DNA from: Stenotrophomonas tumulicola
Lineage (GTDB): Bacteria; Pseudomonadota; Gammaproteobacteria; Xanthomonadales; Xanthomonadaceae
Assembly: GCF_014117215.1 (NCBI RefSeq)
Contig: NZ_JACGXS010000001.1
Location: 372,001 to 436,000, forward strand
Direction: 5' to 3'
DNA length: 64,000 nucleotides
The stretch's first letter is position 1. Each line of letters opens with the position of its first letter. Of this stretch, positions 41,505 to 50,145 are shown piece after piece. A program made the translations under genes and the position numbers. The notes under the pieces were generated by a model. That model saw only the letters and a list, made by a program, of their open reading frames with translations, was not told the DNA's origin and did not search any database.

Positions 41505-42419
41505 ATGCTCAAGCTCAGCCTCGACGCCCTTCAGATCCTGGATGCCATCGACCGGCGGGGGTCCTTTGCGGCTGCCGGCAAGGCCCTGCACAAGGTGCCC
41601 TCGACCATCTCCTATACGGTGGCCAAGCTGGAAGAGGATCTGGGAGTGCAGTTGTTCGATCGGGTCGGTCCGCGCGCGGAGATGACCGAGGCGGGCCGTG
41701 CGCTGCTGGACGAAGGCCGGCATCTGCTGCGGGCAGCCCGCGAGCTGGAACTGCGGGTGCGCCGGGTGGCATCGGGCTGGGAGGCCGAACTGACACTGGC
41801 AATGGACTCGATGTTTCCCACCTGGCTGCTGGGCGCGGACATCGCGGCATTTCGTGGCGTGGCGGCGCAGACCCGGCTGCGGCTGATCGACGAGGCGTTG
41901 TCGGGTACCTGGGAAGCCTTGCTGGATCGCCGGGCGGACCTGCTGGTGGGCGCGGCAGGCGAGGGACCCAGTGGAGGGGGATATGTGGTGGAACCGCTGG
42001 GCCGCGTGGCGTTCGTGTTCGCGGTGGCGCCTGGCCATCCACTGGCTGCGGTTCCAGGAGTGCTGCGCCGTGAGCAACTGGCCGGACATTGCGCCGTTGC
42101 CGTGTCCGATTCCGCGCGTCGGTTGTTGCCGCGCACCGTTGGCCTGCTGATGGGCCAGGAAACGTTGAGCGTGCCGGACATGGCCAGCAAGCTGCGGCTG
42201 CAGCGTGAAGGCATCGGTTTTGGTTTCCTGCCAGAACCCTGCGCGCGTGCGGCAGTGGCGCGCGGGGAACTGGTGATCCGTGACGTGGAGGAGCACAAGC
42301 CTGATGAAACGTTCTGGCTGGCGTGGCGTACCGGCGAGGAGGGCGCGGCGTTGCGTTGGTGGCGCGAGCGGCTGCGCGTGCCGGGCATGCTGGACCGGTG
42401 GTGGCAGGCGCTGGGGTAA
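41505..42419 (+). CDS. LysR-family transcriptional regulator
   Basis: A 304-residue regulator with an N-terminal winged helix (residues 5-60: LDALQILDAIDRRGSFAAAGKALHKVPSTISYTVAKLEEDLG) and a C-terminal effector domain. It probably controls the divergent pirin gene. Many relatives next to pirin respond to quinones or electrophiles, but the inducer here is not known. No Shine-Dalgarno is visible before the ATG, where the palindromic operator candidate lies. Confidence 0.9.
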   Translation: MLKLSLDALQILDAIDRRGSFAAAGKALHKVPSTISYTVAKLEEDLGVQLFDRVGPRAEMTEAGRALLDEGRHLLRAARELELRVRRVASGWEAELTLAMDSMFPTWLLGADIAAFRGVAAQTRLRLIDEALSGTWEALLDRRADLLVGAAGEGPSGGGYVVEPLGRVAFVFAVAPGHPLAAVPGVLRREQLAGHCAVAVSDSARRLLPRTVGLLMGQETLSVPDMASKLRLQREGIGFGFLPEPCARAAVARGELVIRDVEEHKPDETFWLAWRTGEEGAALRWWRERLRVPGMLDRWWQALG

Positions 42420-42442
42420 TGCCGGGCCCTGTCCGGCGAGGC

Positions 42443-42476
42443 AAAAAAAAACAGCAGGCCGAAGCCTGCTGTTTTT
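42443..42476. terminator. Bidirectional terminator, LysR gene and tRNA-Arg cluster
   Basis: AACAGCAGGC-CGAA-GCCTGCTGTT is a perfect 10-bp stem flanked by eight A residues on one side and five T on the other. On the minus strand it has a TTCG tetraloop and a long U-run after the last tRNA-Arg; on the plus strand it ends the LysR transcript. Confidence 0.93.
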
Positions 42477-42484
42477 CCGAATGA

Positions 42485-42561
42485 TGGTGCGCCCGGAGAG
42501 ATTCGAACTCCCGACCGCCTGGTTCGTAGCCAGGTACTCTATCCAACTGAGCTACGGGCGC
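42485..42561 (-). tRNA. tRNA-Arg(ACG), copy 3 in transcription order
   Basis: Acceptor GCGCCCG, D-arm AGCTCAGTTGGATAGAGT, anticodon stem-loop CCTGG-CTACGAA-CCAGG (anticodon ACG, read as ICG after deamination), T-loop GTTCGAATC and an encoded CCA. Identical in sequence to the two other copies. Confidence 0.97.
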
Positions 42562-42590
42562 ACGGTGTACTGCGTTTCCATCATTGTCAC

Positions 42591-42667
42591 TGGTGCGCCC
42601 GGAGAGATTCGAACTCCCGACCGCCTGGTTCGTAGCCAGGTACTCTATCCAACTGAGCTACGGGCGC
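42591..42667 (-). tRNA. tRNA-Arg(ACG), copy 2 in transcription order
   Basis: Same cloverleaf as the neighbouring copies, with anticodon ACG and encoded CCA. It is separated by 29 bases from the downstream copy and 57 from the upstream one. Confidence 0.97.
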
Positions 42668-42724
42668 ATGCGACAGCGATGTTTTTGCTACTGGCACCAA
42701 CGGCGGGGCTGGTGTTCCTGTTGA

Positions 42725-42801
42725 TGGTGCGCCCGGAGAGATTCGAACTCCCGACCGCCTGGTTCGTAGCCAGGTACTCTATCCAACTGAGCTACGGGCG
42801 C
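42725..42801 (-). tRNA. tRNA-Arg(ACG), copy 1 in transcription order
   Basis: First gene of the three-copy tRNA-Arg operon, with anticodon ACG and encoded CCA. It lies about 18 bases downstream of the -10 box of a strong promoter. Confidence 0.97.
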
Positions 42802-42818
42802 GTTGCAACAGGAGCGGA

Positions 42819-42847
42819 ATTATGCGGATTGCCGCCGCATCCGTCAA
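42819..42847 (-). promoter_or_regulatory. Promoter of the tRNA-Arg operon
   Basis: Read on the minus strand, TTGACG (42847-42842) and CATAAT (42824-42819) are separated by exactly 17 bases. The spacing and near-consensus boxes fit a strong stable-RNA promoter. Confidence 0.85.
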
Positions 42848-42864
42848 CGTCTTTGTGAAGGCTT

Positions 42865-43719
42865 TCATTCAAATGAACGCAATAATGCTTCGGAAACCGC
42901 GGCGGGTGACTTCATCCAGCTGAAATGATCCGCGCGTGTTCCCAGCGTTGCCGCGTCCAGCACGGCCAAGGTGGCATCCACCCGTGGCAGCTTGGCCAGC
43001 AATGCCTGCATGGAGCCGGTCGGCGCCAGCCAGTCCCCGGCCATCAGCACGGCCTGCGCACGGCCGCGGACACCACGCAGCTGGCGTTCCAGGTCTTCGT
43101 CCATGCCGGCGGCCGCGTAGCGGTTGCTCAATCCCACCTTGGCCCAGTCGCTGATCAGGCCACGTGCTTCGGTGCCGCCGAAACCCAGGCGTCGCCCGTG
43201 CAGTACGCCCTGGCGAAGCGCCAGCCAGGGCAGGAAACGGTAGGCCAGCGGCAGCAGCCATGCACGCGGCGGCGGAAAGCTGCGCCACCACGGGGTGCCG
43301 CTGGCGACCAGCCACAACTGGGTGAAATGGGCGGTGGCGCGACCGGCATGCACGCAGGCCAGTTGCCCACCCAGGCTGTGCCCGCCGATGATCCAGCGTC
43401 GTCCGTCCGGTTGTGGATCATGTCGCGCCAACAACCCTTGGCTGGCCGGCAGGTCCTGCTCGAGCAGTTGCCGGTATCCCCAGTCCTGCGTGCGCGACGG
43501 GCGTAGTGAACTGCTGCCGTTGCCACGCCATTCATGCAGGTACACCGCGATGCTGTGCGCGGCCAGGGCCTGGGCCAGCGGCAGGTAGTGGCGTGCAGCC
43601 ACGCCGAGCGCGGGCAGCCATAGCAACCGTGCACGCGGGGAATCCGGTATGACGTGCAGCAGCTCGAAGCAGTGGCCATCCCCCGCCTGCAGCGCGGTGC
43701 TGCCCACATCGCCGCTCAT
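42865..43719 (-). CDS. Alpha/beta hydrolase
   Basis: A 284-residue alpha/beta-hydrolase with the nucleophile elbow GGHSLGGQLACVHAG and an upstream HEWRGNGSS oxyanion-type loop; LHGRRLGFGGTEARG follows, and the C-terminal ADHFSW could provide the catalytic His. The substrate is unknown. The ATG overlaps the thiD stop (ATGA), so it is coupled to thiamine salvage genes, though no thiaminase or TenA-type motif is visible. Confidence 0.82.
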   Translation of the reverse strand: MSGDVGSTALQAGDGHCFELLHVIPDSPRARLLWLPALGVAARHYLPLAQALAAHSIAVYLHEWRGNGSSSLRPSRTQDWGYRQLLEQDLPASQGLLARHDPQPDGRRWIIGGHSLGGQLACVHAGRATAHFTQLWLVASGTPWWRSFPPPRAWLLPLAYRFLPWLALRQGVLHGRRLGFGGTEARGLISDWAKVGLSNRYAAAGMDEDLERQLRGVRGRAQAVLMAGDWLAPTGSMQALLAKLPRVDATLAVLDAATLGTRADHFSWMKSPAAVSEALLRSFE

Positions 43720-44525
43720 GCGTGCGTCGCCGCGCCGAAATGATCCAGCACCAGCACATCGCTGCGCCCGGGTGTGTAACCGTGCCGCAGGCCGCGCGCC
43801 ACGTAATCGATGCCGGCCTCGCAGGCATTGGCCAGGCTCAGGCCATTGCATAACTGCGCGGCGATGGCCGAAGCGAGCGTGCACCCGGTGCCATGTGCAT
43901 CCACCGAAAGTCGCGCATGGATGAAGGTTTCGCTGCTGACCGTATCGAAGAACCGGTCGATCACCCGGCTTCCTTCCAGCAGGTGGCCGCCTTTGAGCAG
44001 TACCGCGCCCGCGCCCATGTCCAGCAGCGCTGCCGCTGCCTGCTCGGCATCTTCGCCATTGCCGATGCGCCGACCGACCAGCAATTCCGCTTCCGGCGTG
44101 TTCGGCGTGACCAGCGTGGCCAGCGGCAGCAAACGGCTGCGCAGCGCGTCCAGTGCACTGCCCTCCAGCAGCCTGGCACCACTGGTGGACACCATCACCG
44201 GGTCGAGCACGACGTGCGTGGGATGGTGTTTTTCCAGCGCATCGGCGACGCAGTGGATGACCTCGGCATTGGCCAGCATGCCCAGCTTCACCGCATGCAC
44301 GTCGAAGTCGTCGAAGCACGCCTCGATCTGTGCCTGCAGGAAGGCGATCGGCGGCACATGTACCGCGGTGACGCCACGGGTGTTCTGCGCGGTCAGTGCT
44401 GCGATGGCCGACAAGCCGTGCACGCGATGGGCGGCGAACGCCTTCAGGTCGGCCTGGATGCCGGCGCCACCGCCGGAATCAGAGCCGGCGATGGTGAGGA
44501 CGGAGACGGGAGTATTCGGGCTCAT
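43716..44525 (-). CDS. thiD: Hydroxymethylpyrimidine/phosphomethylpyrimidine kinase
   Basis: ThiD phosphorylates HMP and HMP-P for thiamine synthesis. The 269-residue protein begins [30 protein letters not shown], with [35 protein letters not shown] and [15 protein letters not shown], including the catalytic Cys of the GTGC anion hole. A single SMAG-like element lies 47 bases upstream. Confidence 0.95.
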   Translation of the reverse strand: MSPNTPVSVLTIAGSDSGGGAGIQADLKAFAAHRVHGLSAIAALTAQNTRGVTAVHVPPIAFLQAQIEACFDDFDVHAVKLGMLANAEVIHCVADALEKHHPTHVVLDPVMVSTSGARLLEGSALDALRSRLLPLATLVTPNTPEAELLVGRRIGNGEDAEQAAAALLDMGAGAVLLKGGHLLEGSRVIDRFFDTVSSETFIHARLSVDAHGTGCTLASAIAAQLCNGLSLANACEAGIDYVARGLRHGYTPGRSDVLVLDHFGAATHA

Positions 44526-44571
44526 CCGCCGATTGTGCCTGCTTGCCGGGTGACGGGCCATGCCCCTGCCG

Positions 44572-44594
44572 GTAGCGCCGGGCCACGCTCGGCG
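44572..44594 (+). repeat. SMAG-like GTAG repeat, single, diverged
   Basis: GTAGCGCCGGGCCACGCTCGG followed by CG, between thiD and the lipoprotein gene. The loop CAT is CAC and the stem has one mismatch. Confidence 0.65.
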
Positions 44595-44633
44595 AGCGCA
44601 GCCATGCGCGCTATAGGCGGCGCATGGCCCTGC

Positions 44634-45110
44634 TCACCAGCCACCGTTGGGATGGAACTCGGAGAACACCGCGGTCGTCGGGTCGAATACCGCGCCCCAG
44701 GACATCGCGCCGCCATCGCAGATCCGGATCGCCTGGCGGGCGGGATTGATATTGCTGCCGTCGGGCAGCTTGAACGCGTTGACATAGATCAGTTCGCGGC
44801 CATCGGCTTCGATGCCCACGTACTGGCGGTCGAAGTCCACGGCGTCGGCCACCTGGTCCCGCAACGTCGGCAACTGCGCTTCCAGTTGTTCCACCTGCTG
44901 CCGGCTCGGCGCCCAGTAGCCGGTGACCCGGCCAGCGTCGCGGCCAGGGCTCGGCCGCGAGCAGGTGTCGAGCACCTGCGCGGCCACCACCGGGCGGGTG
45001 ACTACCCAGGACTGCCCGGTCTTCAACGCGGTTGGCACGCTGGGCGGCCCCTGCAGGGTGCTGCAGGCGCCGAGCAGGGCGCCAGCAGCCAGCAGCAACA
45101 GCAGGCGCAT
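44634..45110 (-). CDS. Lipoprotein, unknown function
   Basis: A 158-residue protein with a lipoprotein signal (MRLLLLLAAGALLGAC, lipobox LGAC, Cys16). The mature part contains VVTRPVVAAQVLDTCSRPSP, RVTGYWAPSRQQVEQLEAQLP and VDFDRQYVGIEADGRELIYVNAF, a shape seen in xanthomonad hypothetical lipoproteins. It starts eight bases after the phoH stop and is likely in the same operon. I do not recognise a family. Confidence 0.75.
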   Translation of the reverse strand: MRLLLLLAAGALLGACSTLQGPPSVPTALKTGQSWVVTRPVVAAQVLDTCSRPSPGRDAGRVTGYWAPSRQQVEQLEAQLPTLRDQVADAVDFDRQYVGIEADGRELIYVNAFKLPDGSNINPARQAIRICDGGAMSWGAVFDPTTAVFSEFHPNGGW

Positions 45111-45118
45111 GCAGCGGC

Positions 45119-46519
45119 TCACAGCACCTCCGAGGCATAGTCGGCCAGGCGCGAACGCTCGCCACGACGCAGCGTGATGTGCGCGCTGTGCGGCCAGTTC
45201 TTGAAACGATCCACCGCGTAGGTCAGCCCTGAGGTGGTTTCGGTCAGGTACGGCGTATCGATCTGCTCCACGTTGCCCAGGCAGACGATCTTGGTGCCCG
45301 GGCCGGCGCGGGTGATCAATGTCTTCATCTGCTTGGGGGTGAGGTTCTGCGCCTCGTCCAGGATCAGGTAGCGTGACAGGAAGGTACGTCCGCGCATGAA
45401 GTTCAGCGAGCGGATCTTGATCCGGCTGGCCAGCAGGTCGTTGGTCGCCGCGCGCCCCCAGCTGCCGCCTTCCTGGGTGTGGGTGAGCACTTCCAGGTTG
45501 TCGGTCAGCGCGCCCATCCATGGCGTCATCTTCTCTTCTTCGGTACCCGGCAGGAAGCCGATGTCTTCGCCTACGCTCACGGTTGCGCGGGTCATGATGA
45601 TCTCGCGGTAACGCTGCTGGTCCATGGTCTGCGCCAGGCCGGCGGCAAGCGCCAGCAGGGTCTTGCCGGTGCCGGCGGTGCCGAGCAGGGTGACGAAATC
45701 GATCTCCGGATCCATCAAGGCGTTGAGCGCGAAATTCTGCTCGCGGTTGCGCGCGCTGATGCCCCATACCGCGTGGCTGCCATGGCGGAAGTCATCCACC
45801 AGCGACAAGGTGATCTTGTCGCCTGCCATCTTGCTGACGCGCAGTTCGACTTCGTCATCGCCGGGCAGGTAGACGTACTGGTTCGGATACCACTCCTCGT
45901 CATCCAGCGCTTCGATCTCGTAATGCGTGCGGCCCTTGTCGCTCCAACTGCGCAGGTCGCTGCCGTGGCGCTTCCAGAAATCTTCCGGCAGTTCGGTGGC
46001 GCCGGTATAGAGCAGGCTGAAATCGTCCAGCGCGCGGTCGTTTTCGTAGTCCTCGGACACGATGCCGGCGATGGCGGCCTTGATCCGGAGGTTGATGTCC
46101 TTGGAGACGAATACCACCGGGATGTCCGGTGTTTCTTCCTGCAGCGCGAGGATCGCACCGAGGATGGCATTGTCCGGGATGACCTTGCCAAAGCTCTTGC
46201 CGGCGTCGAAATGGCTGGTCTGGAAGCGCAGCTTGCCGGCGCTCTGCTTGCCGCGCAGCTGCAGGCCGTTGGGCAGTTGCAGCGGGATGCCGTCGGCCAG
46301 CTTGTCCAGGCCCGAGGCCTGCACCAGTTCATTGAGGAAACGGCTGACCTGGCGTGCGTTGCGGCTCGCCTCGGAGGTTCCCTTCTTGCCATTGTCCAGT
46401 TCTTCGATCACCTGCATCGGCAGGTAGACATCGTGCTCCTCGAATTTGAACAGCGCGGTGGGATCGTGCATCAGCACATTGGTATCCAGCACGTAGATGC
46501 GCTTGCCTCGGGTCATCAT
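45119..46519 (-). CDS. PIN domain-PhoH ATPase (PhoH2 type)
   Basis: A 466-residue fusion of an N-terminal PIN nuclease domain (YVLDTNVLMHDPTALFKFEEHDVYLPMQVIEELDNGKKG, with the Asp and Glu ligands, residues 8-50) and a C-terminal PhoH ATPase with Walker [17 protein letters not shown] and Walker B YLILDEAQNLTPKQMK. Proteins of this build (mycobacterial PhoH2, YlaK) unwind and cut RNA; the length is typical of the YlaK group. Confidence 0.92.
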   Translation of the reverse strand: MMTRGKRIYVLDTNVLMHDPTALFKFEEHDVYLPMQVIEELDNGKKGTSEASRNARQVSRFLNELVQASGLDKLADGIPLQLPNGLQLRGKQSAGKLRFQTSHFDAGKSFGKVIPDNAILGAILALQEETPDIPVVFVSKDINLRIKAAIAGIVSEDYENDRALDDFSLLYTGATELPEDFWKRHGSDLRSWSDKGRTHYEIEALDDEEWYPNQYVYLPGDDEVELRVSKMAGDKITLSLVDDFRHGSHAVWGISARNREQNFALNALMDPEIDFVTLLGTAGTGKTLLALAAGLAQTMDQQRYREIIMTRATVSVGEDIGFLPGTEEEKMTPWMGALTDNLEVLTHTQEGGSWGRAATNDLLASRIKIRSLNFMRGRTFLSRYLILDEAQNLTPKQMKTLITRAGPGTKIVCLGNVEQIDTPYLTETTSGLTYAVDRFKNWPHSAHITLRRGERSRLADYASEVL

Positions 46520-46598
46520 CGGTTCCTGGTGGGCGGACAGGGAAAAGCCACCGCGGCCTGCAGGGCAGGGTGGTGGCGGACGAAGAGAACAATGGGAG

Positions 46599-47078
46599 TC
46601 ACTGTGCTTGCGCGGCCTTCAGTGCGTCCAGCACGGCATCGGCATGGCCGGCGACCTTGACCTTGCGCCAGGACTGCACGATGCGGCTTTCCGGAGAGAC
46701 CAGGAAGGTGCTGCGTTCGATGCCACGCACCTGCTTGCCATACATGTTCTTCAGCTTGACCACGTCGAATGCACTGCACAGCGCCTCGTCGGCATCGCTG
46801 ACCAGCGGGAACCGGAAGCCCTGTTTCGCGCAGAAGTTGTCATGCGACTTCACCGAGTCGCGGGAGACGCCGAGCACCGTGGCGCCGGCCTGTTCGAACC
46901 GTGGCAGCAGCGCATTGAAGTCGATGCCTTCGGTGGTGCATCCCGGTGTGCTGTCCTTCGGATAGAAGTACAGCACCAGCCATCTGCCGGCGAAATCGCC
47001 GAGGGTGGCGTGGGCGCCGCCGGACAGGGCCAGCGGCAGCGAGAGGGTGGTGCGGTCCAGGGTGTCGCCGTTATCCAT
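46599..47078 (-). CDS. bcp: Peroxiredoxin Bcp/PrxQ
   Basis: A thioredoxin-dependent peroxidase of 159 residues. The peroxidatic Cys47 is in DSTPGCTTEG, and Cys83 in NFCAKQ occupies the position of the resolving Cys in Xanthomonas PrxQ (48 and 84), so an atypical two-Cys mechanism is likely. The nearer CxxxxC partner of E. coli Bcp is missing. A good ribosome binding site (AAGGACCCC) precedes the ATG. gcvR-bcp next to dapA matches E. coli. Confidence 0.93.
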   Translation of the reverse strand: MDNGDTLDRTTLSLPLALSGGAHATLGDFAGRWLVLYFYPKDSTPGCTTEGIDFNALLPRFEQAGATVLGVSRDSVKSHDNFCAKQGFRFPLVSDADEALCSAFDVVKLKNMYGKQVRGIERSTFLVSPESRIVQSWRKVKVAGHADAVLDALKAAQAQ

Positions 47079-47173
47079 GGGGTCCTTCTGCGTGCCTGGG
47101 GTCATGCCACTACAACGACAAGCTACTACAGTTGCATGAAACATCGCGCGCCCGTGACGAACGCGCGAAATCG

Positions 47174-47755
47174 TCAGAACTTCATCGGGTCCATGATCGC
47201 GTCCAGGTTCAGGTGGTCGCAGAACTCCAGGAAGTCGTCGCGCAGCGCGGCGATATGCATGTTGGCGGGAACACCGATGGTGACCTGCGCGCTGAACATT
47301 TCCGCGCCGGTCTGCATGGCACGGTAACGCGTGCTCTGCAGGCTTTCGATGGTGATGCCCTGGCGGTCGAAGAAGTCGGCCAGCTGGAACAGGATGCCAG
47401 GCTTGTCGGCGGCGATCACTTCGACGATGTAGGGCAGCAGGTTGGACTGCGCCTGCTTGGCCTCGGTGCGGTACCAGACCAGCTTCAGGCCTTCCTCGCG
47501 CTCCAGCCGGGTCAGCATGGCCTCCAGCTTGGCCACCGAATCCCAGGAGCCGGTGGCCAGGGCGGTGACCGAAACATCGCGGCCCACGGTGGACAGGCGG
47601 GCATCCACCAGGTTGCAGCCGCTGTCGGCGATGCGACGGGTGACTGGCAGCAGGGGGGACTCCGGATGCGTCGTGTAGGCGTTGATCAGGAGATGGTTTT
47701 CGCTGGGCGAAGGGCGCGCGGTGGTGTCGGTCAAGGCGATTCCGGGGTAATGCAT
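47174..47755 (-). CDS. gcvR: Glycine cleavage system regulator GcvR-like, double ACT domain
   Basis: A 193-residue protein with two ACT domains: about 20-90 ([38 protein letters not shown]) and about 105-185 ([33 protein letters not shown]). GcvR antagonises GcvA in E. coli. Here the position between bcp and divergent dapA supports the name; no gcvA is in the window. Confidence 0.87.
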   Translation of the reverse strand: MHYPGIALTDTTARPSPSENHLLINAYTTHPESPLLPVTRRIADSGCNLVDARLSTVGRDVSVTALATGSWDSVAKLEAMLTRLEREEGLKLVWYRTEAKQAQSNLLPYIVEVIAADKPGILFQLADFFDRQGITIESLQSTRYRAMQTGAEMFSAQVTIGVPANMHIAALRDDFLEFCDHLNLDAIMDPMKF

Positions 47756-47901
47756 GCGTGAGTCTGAATGCCCGCAACGGGCGGGGATTCACCAGCGTCC
47801 AGCATACTTGCCCGCGCTTTCGCGCCGCAAGTAACATGGGCAGCGCCTGGGCCTTCGTGCGGCAGGCGTTTATCCCCCCCTACAGCCAAGAGCAGCACGC
47901 C

Positions 47902-48795
47902 TTGTCCCTTTCCGGCCTCATCACCGCGCTGGCGACCCCGTTCCGGGCCGACGGTTCCCTCGACCCCGATGGTTGGCAGCGCCTGCTGCACCTGCAGCTG
48001 GAAGGGGGCGTGCACGGCGTGGTCGTGGCCGGTTCCACCGGCGAGGCGGCTACCCTGACCGACGACGAATACGACCTGCTGCTGGCAAGCGCGGTCGCGC
48101 GCGTTGGCGGGCGGGTGCCGGTGCTGGCGGGTACCGGCCTGTCCGGTACCGCGAAAACCATCGAGCAGACCCGCCGGGCAGCCGCCGGGGGGGCGACCCA
48201 TGCGCTGGTGGTCACACCGCCCTACGTGCGGCCGACCCAGGCCGGACTGATCGCCCATTACCGGGCCGTGGCGGACCAGGGCGGCCTGCCGGTGGTGCTG
48301 TACAACGTGCCGGGACGTACCGGCTGCGACCTGTTGCCGGAGACCGTGGCCGAACTGGCCGACCATCCCAACATCGTCGGCATCAAGGAAGCGGTGGGTG
48401 ATGTCGGGCGCGTCAAGGCCCTGCTGGCCCTGCGCAGTGACCATTTCGCCGTGCTCAGTGGCGACGACGGCAGTGCCGCGCGCTCCATCCAGGCCGGCAT
48501 GGACGGGTTGGTCTCGGTCGGCTCCAATGCCTTGCCGGGCGCCTACCGCCGGATGTGCGAACTGGCCGCCGCCCACGATCACGCCGCCACCGACAGCTGG
48601 GACGCGCGCCTGCAGCCGTTCCATGATTTCTGTGGCGTCGAATCGAACCCGATCCCGGTCAAGGCGCTGCTGCGCCGGATCGGCATCGGCCATGACCTGC
48701 GCCTGCCGCTGCTGCCGTTGTCGGCAGCGCACCAGCCCGCGGCCGAGCATCTTGCCGGTGACATCGCCGCGCTCGAAGCCCTTTCCAGCCACTGA
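47902..48795 (+). CDS. dapA: 4-hydroxy-tetrahydrodipicolinate synthase
   Basis: DapA condenses pyruvate with aspartate semialdehyde in lysine and diaminopimelate synthesis. The 297-residue protein has [41 protein letters not shown] with the catalytic Tyr, and [10 protein letters not shown] with the Schiff-base Lys. It most likely starts at TTG 47902 ([14 protein letters not shown]), which matches family N-termini; ATG 47836 would add 22 residues. The lipoprotein gene follows after 31 bases. Confidence 0.92.
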   Translation: MSLSGLITALATPFRADGSLDPDGWQRLLHLQLEGGVHGVVVAGSTGEAATLTDDEYDLLLASAVARVGGRVPVLAGTGLSGTAKTIEQTRRAAAGGATHALVVTPPYVRPTQAGLIAHYRAVADQGGLPVVLYNVPGRTGCDLLPETVAELADHPNIVGIKEAVGDVGRVKALLALRSDHFAVLSGDDGSAARSIQAGMDGLVSVGSNALPGAYRRMCELAAAHDHAATDSWDARLQPFHDFCGVESNPIPVKALLRRIGIGHDLRLPLLPLSAAHQPAAEHLAGDIAALEALSSH

Positions 48796-48826
48796 CTCCT
48801 CCAGTGGCCTGATCCAGGAGATTCCC

Positions 48827-49399
48827 ATGCGTCAATCCGTTTCCACCTTCCGCGTGCTGTCCATCGCGATCCTTGCCCTGGGTACCGTCGTGGCGACCAC
48901 CGGCTGCTTCAAGAAGGGCGCGCGCGGCGACTATGCGCTGGCCCCGGAGATGCGTCCGCTGGAAGTCCCGCCGGACCTCACCGCACCGGCCGGCAGCACC
49001 ACGGCTGCGACCACCGGTGAAACCGGTTCGGTGCTGGCCTCGCAGGCGTCGCGTCCGGCCTCGGCTCCGGCTGAAGCCGCCCCGGCAGCTGCGGCTGCCG
49101 GCCAGCCTGCTGCCGCGCCGGCCAACAATGCCTCTGGCTTCATCGTGGCGGCAGACAGGGACCAGGCCTTCGCCCAGGTCGGCACCGCGCTGGAAGGCAT
49201 CGATGGGCTGACCATCGCGACCCGCGCGCAGTTGCTGGGCTCGTACGACGTGGCGTTCGAAGGCAGCAATTTCCTGGTGCGCGTGGTGGCCGTGGATGCA
49301 GGTGCCTATGTTTCCGCCGTCGATCCGCGTGGCTTGCCGGCTACCGCCGAGGCGCCGGTCAAGCTGATCGCCGCACTGAAGGAAAAGCTCGCACCGTAA
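48827..49399 (+). CDS. BamC/NlpB-like lipoprotein
   Basis: A 190-residue lipoprotein with signal SIAILALGTVVATTGC (lipobox TTGC). It has the LEVPPDLTAP element near the N-terminus, similar to the unstructured segment of BamC, an Ala/Pro-rich linker, and one small C-terminal domain (FIVAADRDQAFAQVGTALEGIDGLTI...). E. coli BamC (dapX) is also directly downstream of dapA but has two globular domains, so this is a shortened relative at best. A strong ribosome binding site (CAGGAGATTCCC) is present. Confidence 0.65.
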   Translation: MRQSVSTFRVLSIAILALGTVVATTGCFKKGARGDYALAPEMRPLEVPPDLTAPAGSTTAATTGETGSVLASQASRPASAPAEAAPAAAAAGQPAAAPANNASGFIVAADRDQAFAQVGTALEGIDGLTIATRAQLLGSYDVAFEGSNFLVRVVAVDAGAYVSAVDPRGLPATAEAPVKLIAALKEKLAP

Positions 49400-49408
49400 G
49401 CGTTCCGT

Positions 49409-49431
49409 GGCACCGGGCCATGCCCGGTGCC
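49409..49431. repeat. SMAG-like palindrome after the BamC-like gene
   Basis: GGCACCGGGC-CAT-GCCCGGTGCC is a perfect 10-bp stem with a CAT loop, nine bases after the stop codon. The core matches SMAG, but the GTAG head is missing. Confidence 0.6.
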
Positions 49432-49456
49432 CTTGGATGCACGGATGCAGCAACGG

Positions 49457-49483
49457 AAAAGGGCGCCATCGGCGCCCTTTTTT
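49457..49483 (+). terminator. Intrinsic terminator
   Basis: AAAAGGGCGCC-ATC-GGCGCCCTTTT is a perfect 11-bp stem ending in T residues, 57 bases after the lipoprotein gene and 19 bases from the convergent fdxA stop; it may serve both strands. Confidence 0.92.
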
Positions 49484-49501
49484 CCGACCGCAAGCTGGCT
49501 T

Positions 49502-49825
49502 TCAGCGCTCCAGCAGCTTCAGCTTGTCCGGCTTGCCATCCCACTCGCCGGCATCGGCGGGCGGGTCCTTGCGCACCGTCAGTACCGGCCAATCCTTCGC
49601 CAGTTCGGCGTTCAGCGCGACGAAGGCCTCCTGTCCGGCCGGCACGTCATCTTCCGGGAAGATCGCGTTGACCGGGCACTCGGGCTCGCACAAGGTGCAG
49701 TCGATGCACTCATCCGGGTCGATCACCAGGAAATTCGGGCCTTCGTGGAAGCAATCCACGGGGCACACTTCCACGCAATCGGTGTGTTTGCACTTGATGC
49801 AGTTTTCGGTGACGACAAAAGGCAT
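49502..49825 (-). CDS. fdxA: Seven-iron ferredoxin FdxA
   Basis: A 107-residue ferredoxin with a 3Fe-4S and a 4Fe-4S cluster. The cysteines are C9, C17 and C50 for the 3Fe cluster and C21, C40, C43 and C46 for the 4Fe cluster, plus a free C25, exactly the Azotobacter FdI pattern. The C-terminal half ([18 protein letters not shown]...) is the family's helical extension. A TAGAAT box lies about 34 bases before the ATG. Confidence 0.96.
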   Translation of the reverse strand: MPFVVTENCIKCKHTDCVEVCPVDCFHEGPNFLVIDPDECIDCTLCEPECPVNAIFPEDDVPAGQEAFVALNAELAKDWPVLTVRKDPPADAGEWDGKPDKLKLLER

Positions 49826-50027
49826 AGGGGGAGAGGCAGATCCGTCTTCAAGCCGACAATTCTAGAACAGGTTGGGCATCGGCGTCGGCTTGGCGGGCTG
49901 ATCGGTCGGATTCGGCAATCGCCTCCGCGCGATTGCAGATCCGCCCATCGCCCTGCATGCGCCCGCCAGGGCAATCTTTTGCCGCAGTGCACATTGCCTT
50001 CGCATGCGGCAGCCCCCCAGACTTCGC

Positions 50028-50043
50028 TGTCTAGCGGTAGACA
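50028..50043. promoter_or_regulatory. Palindrome upstream of the sugar porter gene (candidate operator)
   Basis: TGTCTA-GCGG-TAGACA is a perfect inverted repeat 102 bases before the porter ATG, of the length usual for LacI-type operators. The 320-base gap between fdxA and the porter gene otherwise holds only the fdxA promoter region and a GC-rich leader with a CCTGCCGC-GCTGA-GCGGCAGG hairpin at 50101-50121. Confidence 0.4.
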
Positions 50044-50145
50044 ACGGCGTCAGCGCCGTGCGTGTGGTGGGAATCGTATGAGAACCTGCTAGACCCAGTA
50101 CCTGCCGCGCTGAGCGGCAGGCGTCCCCGGCAACCGGATCATCCC

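Noticed and set aside
38553..42561. Integrated element between tRNA-Ser and tRNA-Arg with att sites
   Set aside because: No integrase gene and no duplicated tRNA 3' end were found in the interval, so integration is not supported beyond the changed gene order.
42280..42858. Frame with a repeated PERFELPTAWFVARYSIQLS segment
   Set aside because: This is the translation of the three tRNA-Arg genes, a known source of false proteins.
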